A stretch of 64,000 nt of DNA from Rapidithrix thailandica (lineage in GTDB: Bacteria; Bacteroidota; Bacteroidia; Cytophagales; Flammeovirgaceae). Of the stretch, positions 17,330-25,972 are shown in pieces. Positions within the stretch are counted from its first letter, which is position 1. Each line of letters starts with the position of its first letter. The stretch spans positions 186,001 to 250,000 of the forward strand of contig NZ_JBDKWZ010000002.1 of NCBI RefSeq assembly GCF_039710355.1. The letters run 5' to 3'. The notes below the pieces were generated by a model. It was not told the DNA's origin. It did not search any database and saw nothing but the letters and a program-made list of their open reading frames with translations. The position numbers and the translations under genes were made by a program.

Positions 17330-20149
17330 CTATGCGAAGCGCTTTCTGTTTTGGATCCACTGCTTCAGTAAGAAACAAACAAGACCAAGTAAAAGCATTA
17401 ACAAAAGACCAGGCTCGCTCATGGCTTCTGGCTCTTCTCCCAAGTCAAAGAAACCACTGGAATTGAGCATTTGCTCTTGTTTTTTCTTTAGCATGGCTTT
17501 TTGTGCTTCGTTTTCTACTACGATAAAGGATGTTACAGGAGTCATAATTTGGGTATGAAAGCTGTTTTTGACCAAATTCAACCAGCTGTGTTGAAAGTTT
17601 TCTTGGTGAAAACAGTGGGAAAGCCATTGGGCATTCAACGCAAAGGCCGACTCCCAGGTTTTAGGGTGTAACTCCTCGGATTCTTCGATTTTGGGAGAGA
17701 TATGAGGAATAATGCTAGCGCCTTTTAAAGGAAGAAATGCCTCCACTTGTCGGGTATTAGGCCAGGCGTATACTTCGACTTCAGGGTTAAAAGCGACTTT
17801 TTCTTCTAACGGAGCTGCGGGGGAAGTTAATAAAGAATGAGGAATGAGTTCGCCTGTCTTGCTTACTTCATAAAAGAAATCGCTTTCGGGAAAGGCCAGT
17901 TTATAATCTGAAAAATTGTGCTGAAGAATTGCGCCTTCCACCCAGTCGGAAAGCACAATGATTACCGGGTAAACGTCTTGCCTGAGATGATAAGATTTTA
18001 CCAGTACTTCTTTGATAGCCCGTTCCAAATAAAACCCTCCTTCGCAAGCTTGTGTCCGGAAGTGTTCTTTCCAGGCTTTCGAATACGGATAGGTTTGGGT
18101 ATACGCATTGGTAAAGGAAAATTTGCTGGTATTCTTATCCAGTATCCCTTTTTCAAAAAGTTGCTCTACCTTTTTAATATAAGAGGCGGACAGGCTTTGT
18201 TTACCCTGTGAACAGTCTACAATAAAGTGAAAATACGGTTTTCTTTTGACCCTTGGTAAGGTTTGCTTGGCTCTTTCCGAAAGGTAATACCCATGGGGCA
18301 ATTTGACCGCTTGCGAAAGGGTTTGAGACAAATCGCCTAATATGAGTTCTTTTCCACCGATTTCCAATTTGAAAGGTTCTTTGTGAATCAACTCAAAGCC
18401 TGTTTTACGGACTTCGTCTATGGCAAAAGGAAATACTTTAAAAGCAATGCGCTTATTGGGTAAATAGTATAAGATCCCCGGGTCTTTACGGGTGCTTAAA
18501 ATATTGTTATAAATCCATGTAGCGGTTTTCTTCTCTGCCAAGATTCCCGGCTCTTTTACATCATTCACCCAAAGGTAGTAGTCGCTGACCCAACAACCTT
18601 CCGGTAACTGGAAAGTCGTAGCGAATTCGGCCATCCATTGACCTGTAGTATTGGTAAGCTCCAAGTCTATTTGGCTGCGCCAGGTATTTTCACTACGGTC
18701 AAAAGCCGACTGTACTTGTATATTGCTGATCTCCACTGCTTGGGGCATATTCCCTGTGCTTGCCGTAAAATTTTCCTCATAAGGCGTTTCTCCTAAAAAT
18801 ACTTTTTCCAAATGGCTGAGCTTTTCATTGGATAAGGTGAGGTTGTCCAATACGAGCCATTGATAAAAGGGGGCCAAGAAGGGTGCGTGTGGAAACAGTG
18901 AGTGATGATAGAGAGTTGGGTTTTTGTGTTTTCTGATGGTTTTGAGTACTCGGTTCAGTGATTCCGGGTCTATTTTTTTTAGGTTTGGCGAAGTAAAATC
19001 CGGTTGGTATACATAGTGTAACGCTTCTTTTAAGGCGATTTTGTCTTGCCAATACGAATAGGTAATGGCTACAGGCAATGTGGCCAAACCCAATAATCCA
19101 AAAACATAAAGCAGAGGCTTCTTCAAAAAAGAAGATAAATAATGAAAATCTTCCGTCAAAGATTTGATATGAAGTAAAAACAAAAATAAAGGAGAGAGGA
19201 GTAAAAAGCCCAAACCCAAAAAGAGCACTGCGGGGATAGAGAGTGGTAAGAAAGGCAAAAATATGATGAAGAAATACAAGGTATAGCTAAAGGTAGCAGC
19301 TTTTGTGATAAACAAACCTATACGGCTAATTTTATGAGAAACCGGAGGGATACAAAGGACGGTCCCATTGAATACGGTGATGATATAAAAGATCGGGTGG
19401 CTAAAATCCCCAAAAAGCGTATTTCCGAAGCCTCTTATTCCTTCGGGAAGGTGCCCATTGTTCAATATTAATCCGGTTAATGGAAGTAATAAAGCAATAG
19501 GGACCTTCCAAAGCCATTGAGGGAATTCTTTTCTTTGCCTCTTTTTCATGGCTAAAAGATACACTCCTCTGGTCAGTGAAAAAATGAATAATACCGTCAA
19601 GGATATGACTACGATGATGATGGTATGAAAGGAAAGTTCAAAGTCCATGGGTACCAGTATCTGGAAAAAGAGATAGCAGGCAAAAGGACAAAGTAATCCC
19701 ATTAAAAAAGATTGCCAAGCACTCTTGTTGCCGGGATTGGGAGTCAGGTGTACCACCAGTATGAGTAAGGCGTGAAATAAGGCAGGCATTGTCAGGAAGC
19801 CTAAATACAAGTACATGTCTTTAGCTAACATCCATTGAGGGATATTTATGGGTATCAGTAAAGATTCATATGTGAAGTAGAAATAGAAGAAGGTAATCGA
19901 AATTAAAAAGGTATAAAGAGCAAACCAGATTTGCACGACTTCTTTTCTGAGGATTTGTATAATGCTATAACTGAGATTGACAATGACCAAGGCAGAAAAT
20001 GTCATACCAAATTGCCCCCAAAGTGTTAAGGATTCCGGAGTTAAAAGAGTATGGATGATCTGATAGGTTTCCCAATAAATAACAAACGTAACGACAAAGG
20101 GCAATGTATTGGTCAACAAAAGCCACTTAGGGTTCAATAAGGTTTTCAT
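17330..20149 (-). CDS. MSEP-CTERM protein: multi-helix N-terminus, VIT-like domain, exosortase sorting signal
   Basis: 939 residues. The first 390 residues contain about ten hydrophobic helices. A VIT-like domain follows (about 470-600; EISNIQVQSAFDRSENTWRS, ATTFQLPEGC, IYNNIL), then a soluble alpha/beta region containing HFIVDCSQGKQSL, which may be a degenerate von Willebrand A domain. The end carries the motif MSEP at 910-913, a hydrophobic helix and the basic cap QNRKRFA, the tripartite form of exosortase signals. MSEP-CTERM proteins are the known dedicated partners of exosortase K, whose gene lies 38 bases upstream in the same operon. XrtK should cleave at the MSEP motif and release or anchor the large outer part. 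Physiological role unknown. Confidence 0.85.
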   Translation of the reverse strand: MKTLLNPKWLLLTNTLPFVVTFVIYWETYQIIHTLLTPESLTLWGQFGMTFSALVIVNLSYSIIQILRKEVVQIWFALYTFLISITFFYFYFTYESLLIPINIPQWMLAKDMYLYLGFLTMPALFHALLILVVHLTPNPGNKSAWQSFLMGLLCPFACYLFFQILVPMDFELSFHTIIIVVISLTVLFIFSLTRGVYLLAMKKRQRKEFPQWLWKVPIALLLPLTGLILNNGHLPEGIRGFGNTLFGDFSHPIFYIITVFNGTVLCIPPVSHKISRIGLFITKAATFSYTLYFFIIFLPFLPLSIPAVLFLGLGFLLLSPLFLFLLHIKSLTEDFHYLSSFLKKPLLYVFGLLGLATLPVAITYSYWQDKIALKEALHYVYQPDFTSPNLKKIDPESLNRVLKTIRKHKNPTLYHHSLFPHAPFLAPFYQWLVLDNLTLSNEKLSHLEKVFLGETPYEENFTASTGNMPQAVEISNIQVQSAFDRSENTWRSQIDLELTNTTGQWMAEFATTFQLPEGCWVSDYYLWVNDVKEPGILAEKKTATWIYNNILSTRKDPGILYYLPNKRIAFKVFPFAIDEVRKTGFELIHKEPFKLEIGGKELILGDLSQTLSQAVKLPHGYYLSERAKQTLPRVKRKPYFHFIVDCSQGKQSLSASYIKKVEQLFEKGILDKNTSKFSFTNAYTQTYPYSKAWKEHFRTQACEGGFYLERAIKEVLVKSYHLRQDVYPVIIVLSDWVEGAILQHNFSDYKLAFPESDFFYEVSKTGELIPHSLLTSPAAPLEEKVAFNPEVEVYAWPNTRQVEAFLPLKGASIIPHISPKIEESEELHPKTWESAFALNAQWLSHCFHQENFQHSWLNLVKNSFHTQIMTPVTSFIVVENEAQKAMLKKKQEQMLNSSGFFDLGEEPEAMSEPGLLLMLLLGLVCFLLKQWIQNRKRFA

Positions 20150-20187
20150 AAGGTTTCTTTTTTTACTAGCTGGTTGAAGAGTGCGGG

Positions 20188-20769
20188 TTAAACTGTTGGA
20201 TAATCAAATGTTTTTTTATGCGATATAATGGTTTGAATGCCCAAGTGATAAGCAACAAGTACAGATAAATAAGTGAAAGCCCCTTGTGCCTGATGAAACC
20301 AACTACTGGCAATCCATGGCACTATTTCTTTTAGGTCCGTTAACCAAATGGCAGTAAGGATCCGGAGGGAGTTGGTAAAGAGCGTGAGTACATAGGCGCA
20401 TAAAAGGGACAAGGCAAGGCCGAGGAGTTTTTTCTTTAAGTCATGTATATGGTTTGCTACGTTCCAGGCAGAAACACACAAAGCAATCACCCAAAAGTTA
20501 ACCCCGGAGCAAGACTTGTTAATCAGGATATTGAGAGAAGAAAAATAGAAACCGGAGTCCGGGAGGTAAACGGAAAGCTGGCCGCTGTAGAGTTCTATCA
20601 ATCCTGTTACAGGATAAAGAATGAAGAATAAATCCTTTTCCGTGCTGGAGATGTACCAATACTTGATGATAAAAACCATTCCTAAGGTGATGGACACCAG
20701 AATCAGGTGGTTGTAAAATGACTTTGAGGGCAAGATCGGTATTGGAAATTTCTGGAGTTTATATTTCAT
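20188..20769 (-). CDS. xrtK: Exosortase K (XrtK)
   Basis: A 193-residue multi-helix inner-membrane protease/transpeptidase. The exosortase triad is visible: Cys87 in NKSCSGVNF, Arg136 in TNSLRI and His159 in SWFHQAQGAF, each near a membrane boundary. It is short, as expected for the K type. Its gene is first in a two-gene operon with the MSEP-CTERM protein, its only likely substrate. A 17-bp palindrome overlaps the putative -7 box just upstream (20790-20806), so expression may be tightly controlled. Confidence 0.85.
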   Translation of the reverse strand: MKYKLQKFPIPILPSKSFYNHLILVSITLGMVFIIKYWYISSTEKDLFFILYPVTGLIELYSGQLSVYLPDSGFYFSSLNILINKSCSGVNFWVIALCVSAWNVANHIHDLKKKLLGLALSLLCAYVLTLFTNSLRILTAIWLTDLKEIVPWIASSWFHQAQGAFTYLSVLVAYHLGIQTIISHKKTFDYPTV

Positions 20770-20789
20770 AGTATTTGTATTTAAAAAGT

Positions 20790-20834
20790 ACTTTGAATTT
20801 CAAAGTAAGAGATTTTTCTTCATTTTCACAAACT
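20790..20834 (-). promoter_or_regulatory. xrtK promoter with 17-bp palindrome
   Basis: ACTTTGAATTTCAAAGT (20790-20806) is an 8-1-8 perfect inverted repeat. Read on the minus strand it contains TACTTTG, a match to the -7 box, and TTTG lies about 21 bases further upstream. The overlap of operator and -7 box suggests repression. The rest of the 468-base gap to 21238 has one TTTCAG palindrome and no gene. Confidence 0.5.
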
Positions 20835-21068
20835 CATTTCTGGCATTGATTCTCTCAAATGAAAAAAATTGTTTGGATAAACCTGTAATTTGATGAATAC
20901 TTGAACGCAGCTTAATAGTGGAAAAGGATATTCCTAAAATGCTTTAATCACTATTCCGCTTTGTCTTTCTCTATTCAAGCTTATAATCATCATTATCGCT
21001 ATTGCGAAACCATAGTTCGGATAAATCGAAGAGTAAAAAAGTTGTAGAATATTTAAAATTATATGAAG

Positions 21069-21086
21069 TTTCAGAATATTTTGAAA
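21069..21086. repeat. TTTCAG palindrome, copy 3 of 7
   Basis: TTTCAGAATATTTTGAAA, preceded by TATGAAG and followed by TAAAAGAAA as in copy 1. It lies between the DUF4159 stop and the xrtK promoter. Confidence 0.5.
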
Positions 21087-21237
21087 TAAAAGAAAAATAG
21101 CTCAAGCAGAATTCAGTCAAAACTCAAATGGGGTGGAGGCTGGGGTTGGGTATAAGAGGAAAGGGTTTGAAATAAAAAAAGCGAATGAAGGTATTTCCCC
21201 CTTTCGCTTCTCCGTAGCAGAAAAAAATTACTGTTCT

Positions 21238-21924
21238 TTATTCATAGGCAGTAAGTGCATAAGAAAGAATGTTTGCACCCATTTTCAATGCCTTCTGCCG
21301 GACTTCTTCAGGATCGTTATAGATAATTTGGTCTTCCCAACCATTGCCCAAATCACATTCGTACGAATAAAAGCAAACAAGACGCCCTTCGTAGATAATT
21401 CCGAAACCTTGAGGGGCTTTGCCATCGTGTTCGTGTACTTTCGGAAGGCCACTAGGGAAATCGTATTTCTGATGAAAAATAGGATGGCTAAAGGGGAGCT
21501 CTACAAAATCCAGCTCCGGAAATACTTTTTTCATTTCCAGCCGGATAAATTTATCCAAGCCATAATTATCATCGATATGCAAAAAGCCCCCGGAAACCAA
21601 ATAGTTTCGCAGGTTTTCGGCTTCCTGTTGGGAAAATACCACATTGCCATGGCCGGTCATATGTACAAAGGGATAGGCAAAGAGCTCTTTACTACCCACT
21701 TCGACAATTTCTTCCTCGGGAGCGATGTTCATACTCAAATGCTCATTGCAATAGTGAATCAGGTTAGGCAAAGAAGTTTTGTTTGCATACCAATCCCCAC
21801 CACCATTGTACTTCAACCGGGCTATTTTAAAGGAGTGCTGTTGTGCGGCCAAAGGAGCGGCAAGGCTCATCCCCCACAAAAGTAAGCCTAAAGTCAGCCA
21901 TTCAAGTTTTATCCATTGGTTCAT
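21238..21924 (-). CDS. DUF4159 secreted protein
   Basis: 228 residues with a signal peptide (about 1-27, ending APLAAQ). The DUF4159 pattern is clear: FKIARLKYNGGGDWYANKTS at the start of the mature part, FVHMTGHGNVVFS, LVSGGFLHIDDNYGLDKFI and LPFSHPIFHQKYDFP. The fold resembles a glutamine-amidotransferase-like sandwich, but no function is established. It overlaps the end of rsmE by four bases (ATGA), so the two are translationally coupled. Export to the periplasm is inferred from the signal. Confidence 0.88.
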   Translation of the reverse strand: MNQWIKLEWLTLGLLLWGMSLAAPLAAQQHSFKIARLKYNGGGDWYANKTSLPNLIHYCNEHLSMNIAPEEEIVEVGSKELFAYPFVHMTGHGNVVFSQQEAENLRNYLVSGGFLHIDDNYGLDKFIRLEMKKVFPELDFVELPFSHPIFHQKYDFPSGLPKVHEHDGKAPQGFGIIYEGRLVCFYSYECDLGNGWEDQIIYNDPEEVRQKALKMGANILSYALTAYE

Positions 21925-22652
21925 GATCTATTCATTAGATGAGTTAAATTTAAGATATTGCAAGCCACGACTCCTGCGGTCTCTGTTCTCAGCCGGTTTT
22001 CTCCCAAACTTACAGTTTGAAAGCCCTGCGATTGAGCAAGTGCTACCTCTTGTTCTGAAAAACCTCCTTCCGGACCGATTAAAATACAATAATTTTCTTC
22101 TGCTTTCGCTTTTGTTGCCAAATGTGCTGTACTGTCCGTGGGGACATAAGCAATAAAGCGCTGTTCTTGCTGATCCTGCCGGGCTATTTCTTTCAAAAAG
22201 GTGTCATAGGGCATTACATCATGGATTTCGGGCAAATAAAAATTAATGGATTGTTTCATGGCAGCCACCGCTATTTTCTTAATCCGATCCAGGCGCATTT
22301 TGTTTCGCACCGAATGTTCGGAAATAAAAAAAGATAATTTATCGACTCCAATTTCCACACATTTTTCCACAAACCATTCGATCCTATCCATATTTTTTGT
22401 GGGAGATATCGCGATATGAATAGTATTGGAGCGTTTTCTTTCGATTTTTTCGCATTGTTCTATCGCAATCAGGCATCTTTTGGGGTGAGGCTCCTCGACA
22501 ATGCCTTGGTAGCGGTAACCATTGCCGTCAATTAAAGTGATCGAATCTGACTTCTTTGCTTTCAATACTTTAATACAGTGGCGGGAATCTTCTTCGGCAA
22601 GTTGGATCTGTTGACTCTCCGGGGTAATGTCTTCACTATAAAACAATCTCAT
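21921..22652 (-). CDS. rsmE: 16S rRNA (uracil-1498-N3)-methyltransferase RsmE
   Basis: 243 residues with an N-terminal PUA-like part (RLFYSEDI...DSRHCIKVLKAKKSDSITLIDGNG) and a SPOUT methyltransferase domain. The knotted SAM site is seen in ILIGPEGGFSEQEV and VSLGENRLRTETAG, and the family mark EWFVEKCVEIGVDKL is present. It methylates U1498 in helix 44 of 16S rRNA using S-adenosylmethionine. The length is normal. It leads a two-gene unit with DUF4159. Confidence 0.95.
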   Translation of the reverse strand: MRLFYSEDITPESQQIQLAEEDSRHCIKVLKAKKSDSITLIDGNGYRYQGIVEEPHPKRCLIAIEQCEKIERKRSNTIHIAISPTKNMDRIEWFVEKCVEIGVDKLSFFISEHSVRNKMRLDRIKKIAVAAMKQSINFYLPEIHDVMPYDTFLKEIARQDQQEQRFIAYVPTDSTAHLATKAKAEENYCILIGPEGGFSEQEVALAQSQGFQTVSLGENRLRTETAGVVACNILNLTHLMNRS

Positions 22653-22718
22653 TGCTGGAAGTTGCTAAAGTTTCGTTGTTAGAAAGTTAATTATGCTAAT
22701 GCGCTAAGTTTGTGGTAA

Positions 22719-22766
22719 CTAAAAAGCCACTTCTCAAACACAAGGTATGCTTTTGAGAAATGGCTT
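22719..22766 (-). terminator. Terminator of the lipoprotein gene
   Basis: AAGCCACTTCTCAAA pairs with TTTGAGAAATGGCTT (one mismatch) and on the minus strand leads into TTTTTAGT. It lies 10 bases after the lipoprotein stop. Confidence 0.75.
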
Positions 22767-22775
22767 GCATCCTTA

Positions 22776-23333
22776 TTACTGGATGGCTTCAAATTCTATA
22801 TGGATGGTCTCTCCTAAAGTAGCTGTGGTGCCATTATAATCAATCGTTATAGGCTTATCTGTTTTAAATGTATAAGGGATAACCATTTTGGTTTCCGTAA
22901 GGGTTTCTACGGTCAACTTTCCGTCAAATTCGGGTAGGTTATATTCTTCAAATATCCCATCAAATACCGTACTGCCAATTATGAGAATATTCTCATCGCT
23001 TTCATCCCATTTCCAAGTACCCGAAACCTGTTGAGGAGAATTTTCGCTGCATTTTTGAGTACCTTCGTCCACAAGCAATTTTCCATCGGCAAAAAACTCA
23101 AAGATATTATCACTTAAACAGACTCCCTCGCCAAAGGTTAAAACATTCAGATGGATTGTAATTCCCGAGGCACTCGCGGGAACATTCATTTTGGAAAGTT
23201 TCCATTTTTTGCTGTTTTCCCCCGCTAATACTTCCTCTTTTGATTTTGTCGTATCCGGGTCATCATCGTCTGTACATTGGCTAAAAAGCACAGCCAGGCT
23301 CAGTAAAAAAATCCAATTGAGTCTTTTGATCAT
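22776..23333 (-). CDS. Small lipoprotein, lipocalin-like beta-sandwich
   Basis: Start set at the Met 10 codons inside the longest frame, because MIKRLNWIFLLSLAVLFSQC is a complete lipoprotein signal with the acylated Cys after SQ. The mature part (about 165 residues) begins with an acidic linker TDDDDPDTTKSKEE, typical of surface-exposed Bacteroidota lipoproteins. It then reads KKWKLSKMNV...FFADGKLLVDEGTQKC...SGTWKWDESDENILI, the pattern of lipocalin-like domains. The function is not known. It stands alone between terminators. Confidence 0.7.
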   Translation of the reverse strand: MIKRLNWIFLLSLAVLFSQCTDDDDPDTTKSKEEVLAGENSKKWKLSKMNVPASASGITIHLNVLTFGEGVCLSDNIFEFFADGKLLVDEGTQKCSENSPQQVSGTWKWDESDENILIIGSTVFDGIFEEYNLPEFDGKLTVETLTETKMVIPYTFKTDKPITIDYNGTTATLGETIHIEFEAIQ

Positions 23334-23498
23334 AATTCGTTGTGGTTTTAATTTTTTAAACAAAACTAGTAGGCCAATTTAGAGATAAATTCTAATTTTA
23401 GAAAATCAGGGTACCATCGTTCCCTAAATTGAAGAATTTCAAGACGGGCAATCATTCCTTGATATACGATTTCCAACGACTGATAAACACACAATCCT

Positions 23499-24764
23499 AT
23501 GCCTTTAATTCAACCCTTTAAGGCCTGGCGCTACCATGAAAAACATGCCGGGCAAATTGACCAGCTTACCTCTCCTTTGTTTGATGTGGTGTCAGAAGCG
23601 CAGCGCAAAAAACTATACGCCAATCCCTTGAATAGCATCCATATCTCCGTTCCTCAAGGTGTTGAGCCTGATAAAGCCGCCCGAAGAGTATTGCAACAAT
23701 GGATACGGGAAGGAGATATCGTACAAGACCGGAAAGACGCTATTTATGTGTATTACCAATATTTTTATTTGCCTAATGATCCGAAACGTTATTGCCGGAA
23801 AGGCTTTATCTGTATGGCACATTTAGCCGCCGGAGAAAACGATATTCTGATTCATGAGAATGTAATGCCTCATGCCGTAAATGACCGGGTTTCATTATTG
23901 AGAGAAACAGCTTTTAATGTAAGCCCCACCCACGGGCTGTATTCCGATATGGCTTTTGAATTGGAACCTTATATGGACCAGGCCATTCGAACGCCTTTAT
24001 ATAAAACCGAAGATTATCAGGGAGTGCAAGATGTGTTAGGAATAATAGAAGATCCGGAGGTAATTAAACAGTTTGTCCGGAAAATGCGAGGACAAAGGCT
24101 GATCCTTGCCGATGGGCATCATCGCTATGCGGGTTCTTTGGCTTATCAAAAGGAAAGAATAAAAAGTAATCCTCACCATACAGGAAAGGAACCCTATAAT
24201 TATCATTTGATTTACCTGACCAATACGGAAGCAAAAGACCTCCGGATTTTGCCTACCCATCGATTATTAAAAGGCTGGCCGGAATTTCACCCTGAAGTTT
24301 TTCTGGAATGTTTACAACAATACTTTAAAGTGAAAGAAGTAGATACTCCACTTCAATTGAACGAGCTTATCTCCGGGAAACCCTGGCATTTTGGTCTGTT
24401 ATTAAAAGATAGGGCCTTTTACATGAGTTTGAAACCCGAGTGTTTTGAACAGTTGTCCTGGCACTTTCCCGATCAAGTAAAAGCGATGGATTTGACCGTG
24501 TTGCATTTTTTTGTGTTTGAGAAATGTTTAGGGATCAAAGGAAAGTACCAAACCCAGAGTCAGAATATCTTTTTTGAAAGAAATTATACGGAATGTGCCT
24601 TGGCTGTAGTACAAGGGAATGCCCAAGCGGCCTTTATTACCAATGAAATTTCCATAGAACAAGTAAAGGATATTTGTTACAGCGGCTATACCATGCCTCA
24701 AAAATCCACTTATTTCTACCCTAAGGTAATTTGTGGGTTCTTATTTGCGGATGTAAAAGATTGA
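23499..24764 (+). CDS. DUF1015 family protein
   Basis: 421 residues, cytoplasmic. DUF1015 marks: MPLIQPFKAWRY at the start, SPLFDVVSE, SIHISVPQG, RETAFNVSPTHGLYSD and LILADGHHRYAGSLAYQKER, a His-rich conserved motif. It is widespread in Bacteroidota, often near serine metabolism genes, but the reaction is not established. The length is usual for the family. It is monocistronic as far as I can see. Confidence 0.88.
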   Translation: MPLIQPFKAWRYHEKHAGQIDQLTSPLFDVVSEAQRKKLYANPLNSIHISVPQGVEPDKAARRVLQQWIREGDIVQDRKDAIYVYYQYFYLPNDPKRYCRKGFICMAHLAAGENDILIHENVMPHAVNDRVSLLRETAFNVSPTHGLYSDMAFELEPYMDQAIRTPLYKTEDYQGVQDVLGIIEDPEVIKQFVRKMRGQRLILADGHHRYAGSLAYQKERIKSNPHHTGKEPYNYHLIYLTNTEAKDLRILPTHRLLKGWPEFHPEVFLECLQQYFKVKEVDTPLQLNELISGKPWHFGLLLKDRAFYMSLKPECFEQLSWHFPDQVKAMDLTVLHFFVFEKCLGIKGKYQTQSQNIFFERNYTECALAVVQGNAQAAFITNEISIEQVKDICYSGYTMPQKSTYFYPKVICGFLFADVKD

Positions 24765-24889
24765 GGGGAAGCCTTTGTATATTTGCCTTGTCAGGCAGTG
24801 CCGGTTAGCAGGTTTCCACTTTCAGAGACTTGGTAACCTCCTCTGCCTCAAAACCCTTACATTCATAATCTCTTAAAATTAAGGTAGCT

Positions 24890-24921
24890 ATTGGATGATA
24901 ATGGGAAACTTCATAAATTTG
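24890..24921 (+). promoter_or_regulatory. Promoter of the yceD-rpmF unit
   Basis: ATTG (24890-24893) and TAAATTTG (24914-24921) are 20 bases apart and fit the Bacteroidota -33/-7 pattern. Transcription would start near 24928, which argues against the upstream ATGs at 24895 and 24901 as start codons of the next gene. Confidence 0.55.
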
Positions 24922-24942
24922 CGCTCCAAAATACGGAAAGCT

Positions 24943-25482
24943 GTGTTTGATATCAGAGAATTTTCGATTAATATTCGCAACCTTAGTAATAAGGTTCACG
25001 CTTTTGATTTTGAAATTGGCAAAGCATTTTTTGACCATTTTCAATCGGACTTGTTACAGAACGGCAACTGTACGGCCCATGTGTCAATCAACAAGACAGA
25101 AACCATGATGATCCTGAACTTTGAGATCAAGGGTATGATTGAGCTGACTTGTGACCGCAGCCTGGAGTTGTTTGATTACCCTGTTGAGATACGGGAAGCA
25201 ATCTATATCAAGTTCGGAGAGCATTATGAGGAGCAAGCGGAAGATATGTTGATCATTCCTGCCGGGCAAATTTCCATAGAGTTGAGCCAATATATTTACG
25301 AATTTTTGAGCTTGGCCATCCCCAGCAAGAAATTGCATCCGAAATTCGAAGAGTCAGCAGAGGAAACGTTTACCTATAGTGTAAGCACTGAATCCGAAGA
25401 GCAGCAAGATATCGAGGAAAACACAAATGAAAATAAAGAGGTGGACCCGCGATGGGAAAAACTTCGAAACCTTAAATTTTAG
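24943..25482 (+). CDS. yceD: YceD/DUF177 family protein
   Basis: 179 residues from GTG 24943, which gives a start (V/M)FDIREFSINIRNL, the normal beginning of this family. A longer frame from ATG 24895 exists, but it would run through the -7 promoter box. Family features are GKAFFDHFQSDL, the strand-rich core LNFEIKGMIELTCDRSLELF, then DMLIIPAG and a C-terminal DPRWEKLRNL. YceD is found next to the ribosomal protein L32 gene in most bacteria and in plants is linked to 23S rRNA processing. The rpmF gene follows after 23 bases. The start choice is inferred. Confidence 0.85.
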   Translation: MFDIREFSINIRNLSNKVHAFDFEIGKAFFDHFQSDLLQNGNCTAHVSINKTETMMILNFEIKGMIELTCDRSLELFDYPVEIREAIYIKFGEHYEEQAEDMLIIPAGQISIELSQYIYEFLSLAIPSKKLHPKFEESAEETFTYSVSTESEEQQDIEENTNENKEVDPRWEKLRNLKF

Positions 25483-25505
25483 GAATATTTTAAAATAGTA
25501 AGACA

Positions 25506-25697
25506 ATGGCGCATCCTAAACGAAAAATATCGAAACAGAGGAGAGACAAAAGAAGAACACACCAAAAGTTGAAAAAGCCTACTATTGCTATTTGCCCTAC
25601 TACCGGTGAGGCGCATCTGTATCACAGAGCTCACTGGCACGAAGGTAAATTGTACTACAAAGGACAAGTAGTAATGGAAAAAGAAGTAGCTGTATAA
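25506..25697 (+). CDS. rpmF: 50S ribosomal protein L32
   Basis: 63 residues beginning MAHPKRKISKQRRDKRRTHQ, the standard L32 N-terminus with its basic stretch, then CPTTGEAHLYHRAHW. Zinc-ligand pairs are not present: there is one Cys only, as in Cys-minus L32 forms. It is part of the large ribosomal subunit near the peptidyl transferase centre and pairs with yceD upstream. Confidence 0.97.
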   Translation: MAHPKRKISKQRRDKRRTHQKLKKPTIAICPTTGEAHLYHRAHWHEGKLYYKGQVVMEKEVAV

Positions 25698-25724
25698 GCG
25701 AAGCCGGTATTAATTATTGCAAGT

Positions 25725-25753
25725 GGAGAGGCGTTAAAGCTTCTCCTTTTTTA
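25725..25753 (+). terminator. Terminator after rpmF
   Basis: GGAGAGGC pairs with GCTTCTCC (one G-U) across GTTAAA and is followed by TTTTTT. fabH is therefore transcribed separately. Confidence 0.75.
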
Positions 25754-25885
25754 TTATAAAATAAGGAAGGGTTATCTTTCTTTGGGTAGGTGATAGCCGT
25801 TTTGTACGTATTTAAACCATACCCTTACCTGTACAAGAGGCTGGAGTAGCACCGCCTTTACAGTATACAGGAGCAAGTTTAAACA

Positions 25886-25942
25886 TGCAATTAACAAACC
25901 AAGTCATTATTTTTGTTAATTGCACGCGAGTTTATACCTTGC
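25886..25942 (+). promoter_or_regulatory. fabH promoter with 13-bp inverted repeat
   Basis: TGCAATTAACAAA (25886-25898) and TTTGTTAATTGCA (25912-25924) are perfect inverted arms 13 bases apart. The second arm begins with TTTG (25912-25915), which with TACCTTGC (25935-25942) makes a -33/-7 pair with 19-base spacing. A further 8-bp palindrome GCACGTGC follows at 25941. A repressor bound to the arms would block the -33 box, giving one control point for the fabH-efp-accB-accC genes. Confidence 0.6.
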
Positions 25943-25972
25943 ACGTGCATGACCAAATAAATTATTTGACTA

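Noticed and set aside
21133..21885. A 250-codon plus-strand frame opposite DUF4159
   Set aside because: DUF4159 on the minus strand is intact and coupled to rsmE; the plus frame has no recognisable features.
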